This document shows, one piece after another, positions 45,320 to 55,187 of a DNA stretch of 64,000 bases (positions within the stretch are counted from its first letter, which is position 1; each line of letters opens with the position of its first letter). Under the pieces are notes generated by a model that saw only the letters and a list, made by a program, of their open reading frames with translations, did no database searches and was not told the origin of the DNA. The DNA comes from Winogradskyella tangerina (GTDB lineage Bacteria > Bacteroidota > Bacteroidia > Flavobacteriales > Flavobacteriaceae). The translations under genes and the position numbers were made by a program. The stretch covers positions 124,001 through 188,000 of the forward strand of contig NZ_QERF01000004.1 of the NCBI RefSeq assembly GCF_003260205.1, in the 5' to 3' direction.

Positions 45320-46627
45320 CTATTCCTGTCCGTACTTTTTAGCATAACGCTTCCAAAGTTCGGTTTGATGCGTTTCTAAGCTCACATTTCTACCATCAAT
45401 AAAAGCGTGAGTTACTATATTGGTGCGCATATCTAATGCATCGCCTTCGCTTATAAATAACGTAGCACTTTTACCAACTTCAAGAGTTCCATATTGGTCG
45501 TCGATACCCATAATTTTGGCAGCGTTCTCTGTAATGAGTTGCAAGGCTTGTTCCTTGGTTAATCCGTAAGCCACGGTTGTACCAGCATAGAAGGGTAAGT
45601 TTCTCGAGTTCATTCGTTCCATTTGCCCGCTTGTTTCTAGTGAAACTAATACGCCGGCATCAACTAAAGCCTTCGCTTGCTTAAAGGTATAATCATAATC
45701 GTGATCTTCCGATTCTGGTCTTGTATGAACACGCTGTAGCATTACAGAAACATTATTCTGTTTCAATAAATTAGCCACTTTACTCGCCTGATATCCTCCT
45801 ACAATAGTTACTTTAGAAACTCCTTGAGCCTTTGCAAAATTTACGGCATCAGTAATGCTTTTTTCATCGTCTGCATTAATATAAAGATGTTTTGAACCGT
45901 CAAAAAGTCCAGCCATGGCTTCGTATGGTAAATGAGGTTCATCTTTGCTTCCGTTATTATAACTTTTAGATTCGTTGAAATAATCATTCAACTCCTTAAC
46001 CTGTTTGGCATAATTTTTATTGGGTTTTAAACCTGGGTCTTCACCTAGCCACCAGCGACCACGTGAAAAACTACTAGGCCAATTGATATGAATTCCGTCA
46101 TCTGCCTTGATGGTGGCATCTTCCCAATTCCAAGCGTCGTATTGTACGATCGATGAGGTTCCAGTTATACGTCCGCCTCTTGGTACAACCTGACCGAGCA
46201 GTACACCATTAGGACGCATCGATTCTACGACTTTAGATTCGGCATTATAGGCAATTATACTTCTTACATGTGGGTTGTAAGTTCCCATTTCCGAAAGGTC
46301 ATTCGATGCTTTAACCGCATCAACTTCAACCAAACCAAGGGTACCGTTAGATACGATAAATCCAGGATACACATGTTTGCCTTTTGCATCTATAAAATCC
46401 ATAGCCTGCTTAGTTAATGGCGTTGAATCAGCTGGACCAATAGTGGTGATCTTTCCGTTACTTACAACGATAACTGCATTCTCTATTACTGTGCCATTAC
46501 CCAAATGTGCTGTTGCACCCATGATGGCAAAGTCTTTAGTTTGTTGGTCTGCGGGTGTTTGCTGCGCGAAACTCAATGAAACACACAACAACAATATGAT
46601 GATATTAAATTTATTTAATGTTTTCAT
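45320..46627 (-). CDS. Secreted amidohydrolase-like protein lacking the HxH metal motif
   Basis: 435 aa. A signal peptide ends near residue 21 (LSFAQ). The beta-sandwich and barrel of the amidohydrolase superfamily follow: GNGTVIENAVIVVSNGKI, VYPGFIVSNGTLGLVE and a C-terminal TLEVGKSATLFI. Where active members have GFIDxHxH, this protein has GFIVSNGTLG (89-98), so the first metal-binding His pair is lost. It may be a non-catalytic partner of the 992-aa protein encoded 11 bp upstream, with which it is probably co-transcribed. Confidence 0.85.
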   Translation of the reverse strand: MKTLNKFNIIILLLCVSLSFAQQTPADQQTKDFAIMGATAHLGNGTVIENAVIVVSNGKITTIGPADSTPLTKQAMDFIDAKGKHVYPGFIVSNGTLGLVEVDAVKASNDLSEMGTYNPHVRSIIAYNAESKVVESMRPNGVLLGQVVPRGGRITGTSSIVQYDAWNWEDATIKADDGIHINWPSSFSRGRWWLGEDPGLKPNKNYAKQVKELNDYFNESKSYNNGSKDEPHLPYEAMAGLFDGSKHLYINADDEKSITDAVNFAKAQGVSKVTIVGGYQASKVANLLKQNNVSVMLQRVHTRPESEDHDYDYTFKQAKALVDAGVLVSLETSGQMERMNSRNLPFYAGTTVAYGLTKEQALQLITENAAKIMGIDDQYGTLEVGKSATLFISEGDALDMRTNIVTHAFIDGRNVSLETHQTELWKRYAKKYGQE

Positions 46628-46638
46628 GATTTGTAATT

Positions 46639-49617
46639 TTAGTGGTTATGTGTTGACTCTTGATTATCCATGGTATCACAATGCATCAATTCTTTGACTT
46701 TCTTCTTCACAGGCTGTGTTTTTAAGCCTTTATTTTTCTCTTGAAGCATGAGATTAACAAGTTCACTTTTCTCCTTTTTGATGGCTTCACGCATTTGTCT
46801 GTCGCGATCAATATCAAAATAGGTCACACCTTCAATAATGGTCTTTTCTGCCTTAGCATAAATAGATAAAGGATGATCAGACCATAAAACGATGTCCGCA
46901 TCTTTTCCAACTTTAAGGCTACCGACACGATCATCGAGGTGTAACATTTTCGCTGGATTGAGTGTAACAAATTTCAAGGCATCTTCTTCACTAACACCAC
47001 CATACTTTACAGATTTTGCAGCCTCCTGATTTAGACGACGAGACATTTCAGCATCGTCACTATTAATAGCAGTTACAACACCTGCATTGTGCATAATAGC
47101 AGCATTGTATGGTATGGCATCATTTACTTCGTATTTATAGGCCCACCAATCACTAAAGGTTGAACCAGCTACGCCATGTTCAGCCATTTTATCTGCAACT
47201 TTATAACCTTCTAGTATATGTGTGAACGTATTCACATTAAAATCGAATTTCTCTGCAACCTTCATCAACATATTAATTTCACTTTGAACGTAAGAGTGAC
47301 AAGAAATGAAGCGTTCTTTATTCAAAATTTCTGCTAATACTTCCATTTCAGCATCCTTGCGGTAAGGTTTGCCGCTTTTCTTCAATTCGTCATAGGCCTT
47401 AGCTCTTGTGAAATAATCCATAAAAACCTGCTCTACACCCATACGTGACTGCGGAAAACGCTCGTTTCTGGTTGAACGTGACTGCTTAACGTTTTCACCC
47501 AAGGCAAATTTGATGAATTTAGGCGAATTATCGTAAACTAAATCCTCGGCAGCTTCACCCCATTTTAACTTTATAATTGCCGAACGTCCACCGATTGGAT
47601 TTGCCGAACCATGTAAAATTTGGATAGAGGTTACGCCTCCGGCAAGATTTCTATAGATATCAATATCCTCATCATCTAAAACATCTTCGATAGTAACTTC
47701 AGCAGATGAGTTTTGCCCACCTTCATTAATGGAGGCCGCAGCAATATGCGAGTGCTCATCAATAATACCTGCAGTTATATGTTTCCCTGTGGCGTCGATG
47801 ACTTTTGCACCGCGGTCAGAAAGATTCTTACCGATCTGCGAAATTTTTCCGTTTTTGATCAAAATATCTGTCTTCTCTAATATGCCATCAGATTCATTAG
47901 TCCAGATTGTGGCATTTTTAAAGAGTAAAGTTTCAGATTTTGGTTTTTCAGTAAATCCAAAAGACAAATTAGGATAGGTTATTGGATACATCATTGGTGG
48001 AGTAGTTGCTTTCGCGGCCATGTTTGGTTTGGAAGATTCCATTTTTCCTGAATTTTGCGCGTAAAAGGTAAACTCATTTCCATTTGGCATAATGGCCTTT
48101 CCATTTAAACTATTACCACTAGCTGCATTGGCAACCACTCTTATGAATTCTTTCTTAGTACTATCAGCAGTTTTGAACGTTAGATTAACCCAATCATCTG
48201 CGTAACTGATTTTGGTTCCGAGATTTTTATCACCACTTTCAAGTTTAGCCTTTGGTTTGCTCGTACTACCTGAAATAGACAGTTTATAGTCATTTCCTGC
48301 GAGCTTAAATGAATAATCCCCATCAATATCTTTGACATTCATATTTTCCAAAACATGAGCGGTTCCTTGTACCCAGTTTTCAAAAAGCTTAGTTTTCTTA
48401 TCGAAAATATCGCCAGAAGTAATTAAGAAGTTGGCATAACTGCCTGCTTTCAGTGTGCCAAGTTCGTTAGACATACCTAGCAATTCAGCAGGGACTGTTG
48501 TTAAAGCTTCAAGTGCTGTTTGTTTAGATAAACCACTTTCAATAGCCTTCATCAGATTCGCCTTAAATGATTTTTTTGATTTCAAACCATGCGTTGTAAG
48601 TGCAAACCGAATCCCATTTTCAGATAACAAACGTGGATTATGCGGTTCCTGATTCCAAGCACGCATATCGCTTAATGATAGTGTTGAAGCTAGAAAAGCG
48701 TTGTCAACGTCATAAGCCAATCTAAAATCAATTGGTAAAATGAGAGTTGCATTGGTCTGCTTAACTTCATCAATACGTTCATATTCATCGCCGCCACCTA
48801 CAATAGTATATTGTACGTTAGCTTCATCACCAACTTTATCTGCTCTCATCAGATTGGCTCTGCTTCCTGCTTCGAATATTTGAAGCAATGAGGTATTTCC
48901 ATTTAATGCTTCTAAAGACAGATCTTTTGTGTTTACATTTCCATCGGCATACCATTTAGCATCATTATACATCTGACGCAAAAGTGCCATACTTCCCATA
49001 ATTGAAGACGGATATGCTTGTCTGGATCTTACGCTTTTACTGAAGGAGAAGTGTTGAGAAGTTTCACCGTCAATTACTCGCATGGAATTATCAGAGTTGT
49101 TATTGAGTGCAATTAGGGCACCTGTTCCTCTTACTATACCATCTGGCATGTGTGTATTAACAACGCCAAATCCTAGCTTATGCATTTCAGAAGCTGATTT
49201 AGTATTGTATTTAAAACTTGCCATCACATCTTGTTCTGGCATAACATGGTCATTCCAATAGAAGCCACTTCTACTTGCCGCATATCTTGGTCCATTGCCA
49301 CCGCGTTCTGGATTTTTCACACCGAAAGTGGTATAAATATCAATGAACGAAGGGTAAATACTCTTACCTGTGAGATCGATCTTAGTTGTGTTCTTTGGAA
49401 GACTTACAGATTTACCAACGCTAACAACTTTACCATCCTTTATGAGTAAGGTGGCATTTTCGATCATCTCCGTCGGAGAGACATGAATTGTAGCATTAGT
49501 TAAAGCCGTATAATTTGAATTGTTTGTTTTTACACCAGAATTACTTGGAAAGTAATCTTGGGCAAATAATGAAAAGCTGCACAAAAACATGAGCAGCCGC
49601 AAATGTACTTTAATCAT
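46639..49617 (-). CDS. Secreted tandem-domain amidohydrolase
   Basis: 992 aa. A signal peptide ends at residue 20 (FSLFAQ). The first amidohydrolase-like domain (about 35-430) has IYPSFIDIYTTFGV where the HxH should be, so it is degenerate. A beta-rich linker (KDIDGDYSFKLAGNDYKL) joins it to a second domain (about 565-960) with an intact GIIDEHSHIAAAS near residue 620, CHSYVQSE, THILEGYKV and an Asp pair in NSDDAEM. Only the second half looks catalytic; substrate unknown, perhaps a peptide or cyclic amide. It is followed 11 bp later by a homologous single-domain protein gene. Confidence 0.88.
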   Translation of the reverse strand: MIKVHLRLLMFLCSFSLFAQDYFPSNSGVKTNNSNYTALTNATIHVSPTEMIENATLLIKDGKVVSVGKSVSLPKNTTKIDLTGKSIYPSFIDIYTTFGVKNPERGGNGPRYAASRSGFYWNDHVMPEQDVMASFKYNTKSASEMHKLGFGVVNTHMPDGIVRGTGALIALNNNSDNSMRVIDGETSQHFSFSKSVRSRQAYPSSIMGSMALLRQMYNDAKWYADGNVNTKDLSLEALNGNTSLLQIFEAGSRANLMRADKVGDEANVQYTIVGGGDEYERIDEVKQTNATLILPIDFRLAYDVDNAFLASTLSLSDMRAWNQEPHNPRLLSENGIRFALTTHGLKSKKSFKANLMKAIESGLSKQTALEALTTVPAELLGMSNELGTLKAGSYANFLITSGDIFDKKTKLFENWVQGTAHVLENMNVKDIDGDYSFKLAGNDYKLSISGSTSKPKAKLESGDKNLGTKISYADDWVNLTFKTADSTKKEFIRVVANAASGNSLNGKAIMPNGNEFTFYAQNSGKMESSKPNMAAKATTPPMMYPITYPNLSFGFTEKPKSETLLFKNATIWTNESDGILEKTDILIKNGKISQIGKNLSDRGAKVIDATGKHITAGIIDEHSHIAAASINEGGQNSSAEVTIEDVLDDEDIDIYRNLAGGVTSIQILHGSANPIGGRSAIIKLKWGEAAEDLVYDNSPKFIKFALGENVKQSRSTRNERFPQSRMGVEQVFMDYFTRAKAYDELKKSGKPYRKDAEMEVLAEILNKERFISCHSYVQSEINMLMKVAEKFDFNVNTFTHILEGYKVADKMAEHGVAGSTFSDWWAYKYEVNDAIPYNAAIMHNAGVVTAINSDDAEMSRRLNQEAAKSVKYGGVSEEDALKFVTLNPAKMLHLDDRVGSLKVGKDADIVLWSDHPLSIYAKAEKTIIEGVTYFDIDRDRQMREAIKKEKSELVNLMLQEKNKGLKTQPVKKKVKELMHCDTMDNQESTHNH

Positions 49618-49695
49618 ATGTGTAGTTAGTTAATTAAGAACTCGAAGATAAGGAATATCGGGATTAACTTAATTTACATATGTTGATTTTAACTT

Positions 49696-50763
49696 TTAAA
49701 GGGGTTTGTCACCATAGTAATTTACCAATAGCGCAACCACATAGCTGTAGCTTTTCATTCCGTCAGCCTGATTATTGGCTTTAAGAAAACTATCGAAGGT
49801 TTTTTCAAAGATAGGTTCTAAGGGGTTTTCATAAGATTTCCAGAATTCGTCTACCTCAATGTAGTTTTTCAAGATGCCTTTATTTACGGTTTCTAACATG
49901 GTATAGTAAAGCTCTTTATCTCTGCGGAAAATTTCCATGAGGCAATGTCTTAATCCAAAGGTATACCCAGAGTATTTAAAGTAAATATCTTCATTATTAA
50001 TTGCAGCTAAGCAGCCGATAAAATTAGCCTCATTTTCTGCAGCATAACCAATTTGATGAGCTGCTTCATGACAAGATGTAGTGGGGAATTTATAAGTTGG
50101 AATTAAGCCATCTACTTGCGCTTCGTTAGTAAATGGATTAAGATATCCGGAGAAGCCCATATAGGTAAGCGGTATGCTGTATATAGACTTTTTTATGCTT
50201 CTGGGTTGATATGTAAATTGTGGATAATCTTCAGATAGTTTCACATAACCATTTTGCATGCGTTTGAATACTTCCGCCTTGGTAAACGGCATTTCTACTT
50301 TAGCTGAATCATTCGGCGCTATTTGCTTGTGAATAGCATTAGATTTTTCGATAAGTCTTTCAGTAAATTCCACTAATGCTTCAGTTGTATATTCGGCATC
50401 AATATTCAATGTTTGATAGAGCGCTGGGCGATAATAATTATAAGCCCATAGTATATGAAATGCAAAATAGACCAACGAAACGGTTGCACCGACGTCGAGT
50501 AGCCAATTGATCGTGTCTTTATAAATGCGTTTCCGGTTGAGGATCAACCAGCGGATAATATAAATACCAGCAAAAGTATAGAACAGATCACCTACAGAAA
50601 AAGGAATCCATCCAAACGAATAGCGCATCAACTTCGAAATAAAAATATAAATGCCATTGCTGTAATATTGCTCAACAAATTCGGGAAAATTCTTAATGAT
50701 CTGAATAAAAAGAACTTGAACTACAAGAAAAATTACTAAGGCGAGTTTTTTATTAATGCGCAT
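49696..50763 (-). CDS. DUF3810 protein with zinc-protease-like motif
   Basis: 355 aa. Two or three N-terminal membrane helices (ALVIFLVVQVLFIQII and around 35-110) precede a soluble domain with SCHEAAHQIGYAAENEAN, an HExxH-type motif followed by Glu about 230 residues from the start. DUF3810 is a Bacteroidota family of membrane proteins resembling metalloproteases; activity is not proven. Divergent from pepD. Confidence 0.88.
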   Translation of the reverse strand: MRINKKLALVIFLVVQVLFIQIIKNFPEFVEQYYSNGIYIFISKLMRYSFGWIPFSVGDLFYTFAGIYIIRWLILNRKRIYKDTINWLLDVGATVSLVYFAFHILWAYNYYRPALYQTLNIDAEYTTEALVEFTERLIEKSNAIHKQIAPNDSAKVEMPFTKAEVFKRMQNGYVKLSEDYPQFTYQPRSIKKSIYSIPLTYMGFSGYLNPFTNEAQVDGLIPTYKFPTTSCHEAAHQIGYAAENEANFIGCLAAINNEDIYFKYSGYTFGLRHCLMEIFRRDKELYYTMLETVNKGILKNYIEVDEFWKSYENPLEPIFEKTFDSFLKANNQADGMKSYSYVVALLVNYYGDKPL

Positions 50764-50795
50764 AGTTCAAAAATAGAAAATAGTTTTAGTTTGGT

Positions 50796-50803
50796 TACCT
50801 TTG
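50796..50803 (+). promoter_or_regulatory. -7 box of pepD
   Basis: A perfect TACCTTTG, 21 bp before the ATG at 50825. The -33 region is AT-rich with no exact TTTG. Confidence 0.5.
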
Positions 50804-50824
50804 CATACCTAAAATTTAATCGAT

Positions 50825-52285
50825 ATGAGTTCAGAAATAAGAGCATTAGAACCCCAAGCACTTTGGAATAAATTCGCAGATCTAAATGCAGTACCACGAC
50901 CATCAAAAAAGGAGGAGCGTGTTATAAAATTTATGAAAGATTTTGGCGAGAATTTGGGCTTAGAAACGATTGAAGATGAAGTTGGTAATGTGATTATTCG
51001 TAAACCTGCAACTAAGGGCATGGAAGACCGAAAGCCTATTGTTATGCAATCGCATTTGGATATGGTTCATCAAAAAAATAATGATACTGTTTTCGATTTT
51101 GATACGCAAGGTATTGATATGTATGTGGACGGTGATTGGGTTAAGGCTAAAGGCACTACTCTCGGTGCCGACAATGGATTAGGCGTGGCAACGATTATGG
51201 CTATTTTGGAGAGTGATACGATTGCTCATCCCAATTTAGAAGCTTTATTTACGATTGACGAAGAGACTGGTATGACTGGTGCCATGGGTTTAAAAGGAGG
51301 CCTACTGAAAGGAGATATTTTATTAAATCTCGATACCGAAGAAGATGATGAAATTGGCGTAGGATGTGCCGGAGGAATTGATATTACTGCCACAAGAAGT
51401 TACACTGCCGAAACTATTTCGGGTGACGGAATGAAGGCCTGTAAAATTGAAGTGAAAGGACTTCAAGGTGGGCATTCAGGAATGCAAATACACGAAGGAC
51501 TTGGGAATTCGAATAAAATTATGAACCGTCTCTTATTTTCTATTATCGAAGATATTAGGATTGCGGAGATCGATGGTGGAAGTTTGAGAAATGCCATTCC
51601 TAGAGAAAGTATTGCAACCCTAGTTTTCAAAGCAGATAAGCAAGACCTATTAATGCGCGTATTGAATTCACTTTCTGAAACCATAAAGAAAGAATACAAA
51701 ACTATGGAGCCAGATTTGCAAGTGGAATTGGGCGAGGTTGAACTGCCTGAATCTGTCATGCCATTTGATGTACAGGAGCAATTATTGAAGGCCTTATATG
51801 CTGCTCACAACGGTGTGTATCGTATGAGTGCTGATATTCCTGATCTTGTTGAAACTTCCAACAATATTGCACGTGTAATCGTAAAGGATGGCGAGATTAA
51901 AGTCGGCTGTTTAACACGCAGTTCAGTTGAATCATCGAAAATGGATTTAGCCAATGCGCTTAAGGCCACTTTTGAATTGGCAGGTTGCGAAGTGGAGTTC
52001 TCTGGAAGTTATCCGGGTTGGGCTCCAAATATGGATTCTGCCATTTTGAAGGTTATGGTCCCAATATATGAACGATTAAATAATGGTGAGAAGCCACATG
52101 TTGCCGCTTGCCATGCTGGATTAGAATGTGGAATTCTAGGTCAGAATTATCCCGAAATGGATATGATCAGTTTTGGACCAAATATTAAAGGTGCGCATTC
52201 ACCAGATGAGCGTGCTCAAATTTCATCGGCCCAGAAGTATTGGGAATTTGTTCTTGAAATACTTAAAAATATTCCAAAAGCCTAA
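50825..52285 (+). CDS. pepD: Aminoacyl-histidine dipeptidase (M20C)
   Basis: 486 aa, the standard length. Metal-site motifs are MQSHLDMVHQK, GADNGLGVATIMAI and DEETGMTGAMGL, and the dimerisation lid follows from about residue 200 (GLQGGHSGMQIHEG). The C-terminal half has VAACHAGLECGILG and SFGPNIKGAHSPDERA. It hydrolyses Xaa-His and other dipeptides in the cytosol. A terminator follows, shared with the convergent PPIase gene. Confidence 0.95.
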   Translation: MSSEIRALEPQALWNKFADLNAVPRPSKKEERVIKFMKDFGENLGLETIEDEVGNVIIRKPATKGMEDRKPIVMQSHLDMVHQKNNDTVFDFDTQGIDMYVDGDWVKAKGTTLGADNGLGVATIMAILESDTIAHPNLEALFTIDEETGMTGAMGLKGGLLKGDILLNLDTEEDDEIGVGCAGGIDITATRSYTAETISGDGMKACKIEVKGLQGGHSGMQIHEGLGNSNKIMNRLLFSIIEDIRIAEIDGGSLRNAIPRESIATLVFKADKQDLLMRVLNSLSETIKKEYKTMEPDLQVELGEVELPESVMPFDVQEQLLKALYAAHNGVYRMSADIPDLVETSNNIARVIVKDGEIKVGCLTRSSVESSKMDLANALKATFELAGCEVEFSGSYPGWAPNMDSAILKVMVPIYERLNNGEKPHVAACHAGLECGILGQNYPEMDMISFGPNIKGAHSPDERAQISSAQKYWEFVLEILKNIPKA

Positions 52286-52297
52286 AAAAAGAACATA

Positions 52298-52345
52298 AAA
52301 AAAGCACCTGTTCACTAATCATAGACTAAGTGCAGGTGCTTTTTT
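52298..52345. terminator. Bidirectional intrinsic terminator
   Basis: A perfect 13-bp stem AAAAAAGCACCTG / CAGGTGCTTTTTT (52298-52310 with 52333-52345) with a 22-nt loop. It serves pepD and the convergent PPIase gene. Confidence 0.85.
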
Positions 52346-52357
52346 GTTTTACTAAGC

Positions 52358-53557
52358 TTATTCAGATATACTTGCTATTTCAATATCAAAAATAAGGTTT
52401 GTTTTACCAGGAATTAAAGGGGCTCTACCAGCATCACCATAACCTAAATAGTATGGGATAAAGACTCTCGCTTTATCGCCCACTTTCATATTTAACATGG
52501 CTTCTCTAAATCCGGCTACCAGACTGGCAGTTTCATTATAAGGCATTTCAAAAGGTGCATAATAACCAGCTTTATCTTGGCGCTCATCATATTTGTTATT
52601 TTGTTCTGCAACGTCTTTCCAGGTCGTCCAGAATAAGGTGCCATCTTCAAAATATCCAGCACAATCAATTTTTACTTTCTGTGAGGCATTTGGTTTTACA
52701 CCATCACCTTCATGAGTGAATATCATGGCCATACCAGTTGGCGAATCAATACGACGACCGTCCATTGATTCATTCTTTTTAAGCCATTCTTCTTTTGCTT
52801 GAAGCGCTAAAGCTTCTGACTTCTTTTTAGCTTCTTGCTTTAAAGCCATAAAAGTACTTTCAACCTTTGGCATTTCCTCTTCAAAAACTTTAGGAGCATC
52901 AAAGAACTTCGCATCTTTTCCTTTTCTGATGATATTGACTTTTTCAATCGTTACATCTTCAACCGGGCGATTTCTTCCTGCTACTTTTACATTAGAGATC
53001 GAGTCTTGTACTTCAAGTCCTTCCACCAATTCTCCGAATACAGAATGACAACTTACACCGCGCTGATCGCATGGTTTTAATCGTCCTTGGTCATCATAAA
53101 AATTTCCTCTTGGATAAGGCTTTTCAGTGATGAAGAATTGGCTTCCGTTAGTATTTATACCCCCTGAATTTGCCATAGAGAGAATACCTGGTTTATCGTG
53201 TTTTAATTCAGGACTAAAATCGGCTGCATAGCGATAACCTGGTGTCCCTGCACCTGTACCTAAAGGATCACCACCTTGGATCATAAAATTATCCATAACC
53301 CTGTGGAATATAAGTCCATCATAAAATGGTTTTCCTTGATATTGTTCCTCGGCCATCGGGTGCGTACCTTCTGCAAGCGCCACAAAATTAGCAACGGTTA
53401 CAGGTACTTTATCATAGTGCAATTTTGCTACCATTGTTCCTTTGGAGGTAATAATTTCGGCATAAAGTCCATCTTCTAGATCTGGATAGCGTTCTTGGCA
53501 TGAAATATTTACCAAAACGACTAATACAACTATTGTTGTAAGGGCTCTTTTAATCAT
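52358..53557 (-). CDS. Lipoprotein peptidyl-prolyl isomerase: cyclophilin-FKBP fusion
   Basis: 399 aa. A lipoprotein signal peptide (VNISCQ, Cys 20) leads to a cyclophilin domain (about 30-205: FHRVMDNFMIQGGDP, NTNGSQFFIT) with an insert around GRLKPCDQRGVSCHSVFGE. A helical linker (about 225-265) and a C-terminal FKBP domain (about 290-398: YFEDGTLFWTTWKDV, VFIPYYLGYGDAG) follow. The gene thus joins two unrelated isomerase folds. It probably faces the periplasm. It overlaps gldI by 8 bp, so the pair is co-translated. Confidence 0.9.
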   Translation of the reverse strand: MIKRALTTIVVLVVLVNISCQERYPDLEDGLYAEIITSKGTMVAKLHYDKVPVTVANFVALAEGTHPMAEEQYQGKPFYDGLIFHRVMDNFMIQGGDPLGTGAGTPGYRYAADFSPELKHDKPGILSMANSGGINTNGSQFFITEKPYPRGNFYDDQGRLKPCDQRGVSCHSVFGELVEGLEVQDSISNVKVAGRNRPVEDVTIEKVNIIRKGKDAKFFDAPKVFEEEMPKVESTFMALKQEAKKKSEALALQAKEEWLKKNESMDGRRIDSPTGMAMIFTHEGDGVKPNASQKVKIDCAGYFEDGTLFWTTWKDVAEQNNKYDERQDKAGYYAPFEMPYNETASLVAGFREAMLNMKVGDKARVFIPYYLGYGDAGRAPLIPGKTNLIFDIEIASISE

Positions 53558-54083
53558 TTTCTTGAGTTATTGTATTTAAAGTTACTTCGCAAATTAGTGG
53601 AATATTTGTTCCAATTTTTTTGTCATCACCGTAATATCCATAAGCTTTTTGAGATGGAAAGATAAAGGTGACACTTTCTTCGGGTTTCATTAATTTTAAT
53701 CCTTCTCGTAGACCAGTGAATAATTCTTGTTTATCCATGACGTAGGTCTTTTGTGTTTCAGCATATATTTCATTGCCTTGGATGTCTGAAATGGTATACT
53801 TGAAGTCGATGATGTCGCCAAATTCAGGTTGTATCGTGTCATTTTCAACACGTGTATTGTAGTAATACCAAAAACCACTTTCTGAGGCTATGTAATCAGT
53901 CTCTGGATCATTTTTAATTATGTCTTGAATGAGTCGTTGCTCTTGTTCGTTCAGTTTTTTGTTGCGCTCAGCAGATTCTTTAAGAAATGAACCAGACTGA
54001 ACTGTTTCGGGCATTCGCGCTTCAGGCGACTTGCAACTCGAAATGGTTAGAGCAATGAGTATGAGGTATTGTAGGTGTTTCAT
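53550..54083 (-). CDS. gldI: Gliding motility-associated peptidyl-prolyl isomerase GldI
   Basis: 177 aa. Lipobox Cys 17 (LTISSCK). An N-terminal charged helix (ERNKKLNEQEQRLIQDIIK) precedes an FKBP fold (GDIIDFKYTISD, LREGLKLMKPEESVTFIFPS, YGYYGDDKKIG). GldI lipoproteins are needed for gliding in Flavobacterium johnsoniae. Its presence fits the T9SS proteins elsewhere in the window. It overlaps the nrnA-like gene by 4 bp (ATGA). Confidence 0.88.
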   Translation of the reverse strand: MKHLQYLILIALTISSCKSPEARMPETVQSGSFLKESAERNKKLNEQEQRLIQDIIKNDPETDYIASESGFWYYYNTRVENDTIQPEFGDIIDFKYTISDIQGNEIYAETQKTYVMDKQELFTGLREGLKLMKPEESVTFIFPSQKAYGYYGDDKKIGTNIPLICEVTLNTITQEND

Positions 54084-55099
54084 TTTTGGGACAATTCATC
54101 TTTATATTTTGGTAATATACTAATAAATTTATCAATTGTAGCCTCGAGACTGTCTTCACTGCGACCACCAGCAGCATTATCATGACCACCTCCGTTGAAG
54201 TGTGCCCTCGAAAATTTATTCACTGAAAATGTACCTTTGCTTCGTAAAGAAACCTTAATGATGCCTTCTTGTTCACTCTCAATAAAAATGGCTGCAAAAA
54301 TTACATCCTTAAGTGATAAACCGTAGTTTACAAAGCCTTCAGTATCACCTTTTTTAAAGTTGAATTGATCCAGTTCTGCCTGTGATAAGGTAATATATGC
54401 GGTACGGAACTCAGGTATCACCTTGAGATTTTGCATTGCTCGTCCGAGGAGCTGCAATCGGCTATAACTATTAGTGTCAAAAACATTATTATGAATGGCT
54501 GCATTTTCGGCTCCTTTTGAAATGAGGTCTCCAACTACCTGATGTGTTCTGGTGGTAGTTGATGGAAAGCGAAAAGATCCGGTGTCTGTCATGATGCCAG
54601 TATACAAACAGGTTGCAATCGTGCTATCAATCTTATCGAGATCGTTCAGATATTCTATAAAATTGTATACCATTTCACAGGTTGAAGACATGCTCACATC
54701 TGAATAGGTGTATATTGCATAGTCGTCGGGTTGCTGATGATGGTCGATCATAATCTTCAATGCATCAGAATTTTCAAGTGACTCAGTCATTTCACCCGTA
54801 CGGTGTAAAGCGTTAAAGTCTAGTGTGAAAATTATTTCTGCTTTGGACATAAGTGCTTCACTAGCATCTAGATCAGATTCAAAAATCATTACAGAGTCAT
54901 TTCCTGGTAACCACTTTAAAAAATCAGGATAATCGTTCGGCGCAATGACGGTTGCATCATGTCCATAAATCCTTAAATAATGATATAATGCTAAGGTCGA
55001 TCCCATAGCATCACCATCTGGATTTTTATGTGGTACGATCACTATAGACTTCGGAGTGCTTAATAGCGACTTTATTTCATTAATCTGTGCCTTAATCAT
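54080..55099 (-). CDS. DHH family phosphoesterase (NrnA-like oligoribonuclease/pAp phosphatase)
   Basis: 339 aa from ATG 55099. The DHH motifs are IVIVPHKNPDGDAMGS (metal Asp), an Asp in FTLDFNALHRTGEM and the eponymous IDHHQQP. The C-terminal DHHA1 RNA-binding domain ends in FNGGGHDNAAGG. The enzyme degrades short oligonucleotides or pAp. A longer frame reaching 55279 exists but would read through the cloverleaf element, so the internal ATG with MIKAQINEIK is chosen. First gene of the nrnA-gldI-PPIase operon. Confidence 0.9.
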   Translation of the reverse strand: MIKAQINEIKSLLSTPKSIVIVPHKNPDGDAMGSTLALYHYLRIYGHDATVIAPNDYPDFLKWLPGNDSVMIFESDLDASEALMSKAEIIFTLDFNALHRTGEMTESLENSDALKIMIDHHQQPDDYAIYTYSDVSMSSTCEMVYNFIEYLNDLDKIDSTIATCLYTGIMTDTGSFRFPSTTTRTHQVVGDLISKGAENAAIHNNVFDTNSYSRLQLLGRAMQNLKVIPEFRTAYITLSQAELDQFNFKKGDTEGFVNYGLSLKDVIFAAIFIESEQEGIIKVSLRSKGTFSVNKFSRAHFNGGGHDNAAGGRSEDSLEATIDKFISILPKYKDELSQK

Positions 55100-55187
55100 A
55101 GTGGACGAAGATACAATTTTTAGGATTTTTGAATAGGGTTTTAATACGAAATTAAGAATACATTTTAAAGATATCTCAATCAAACCG

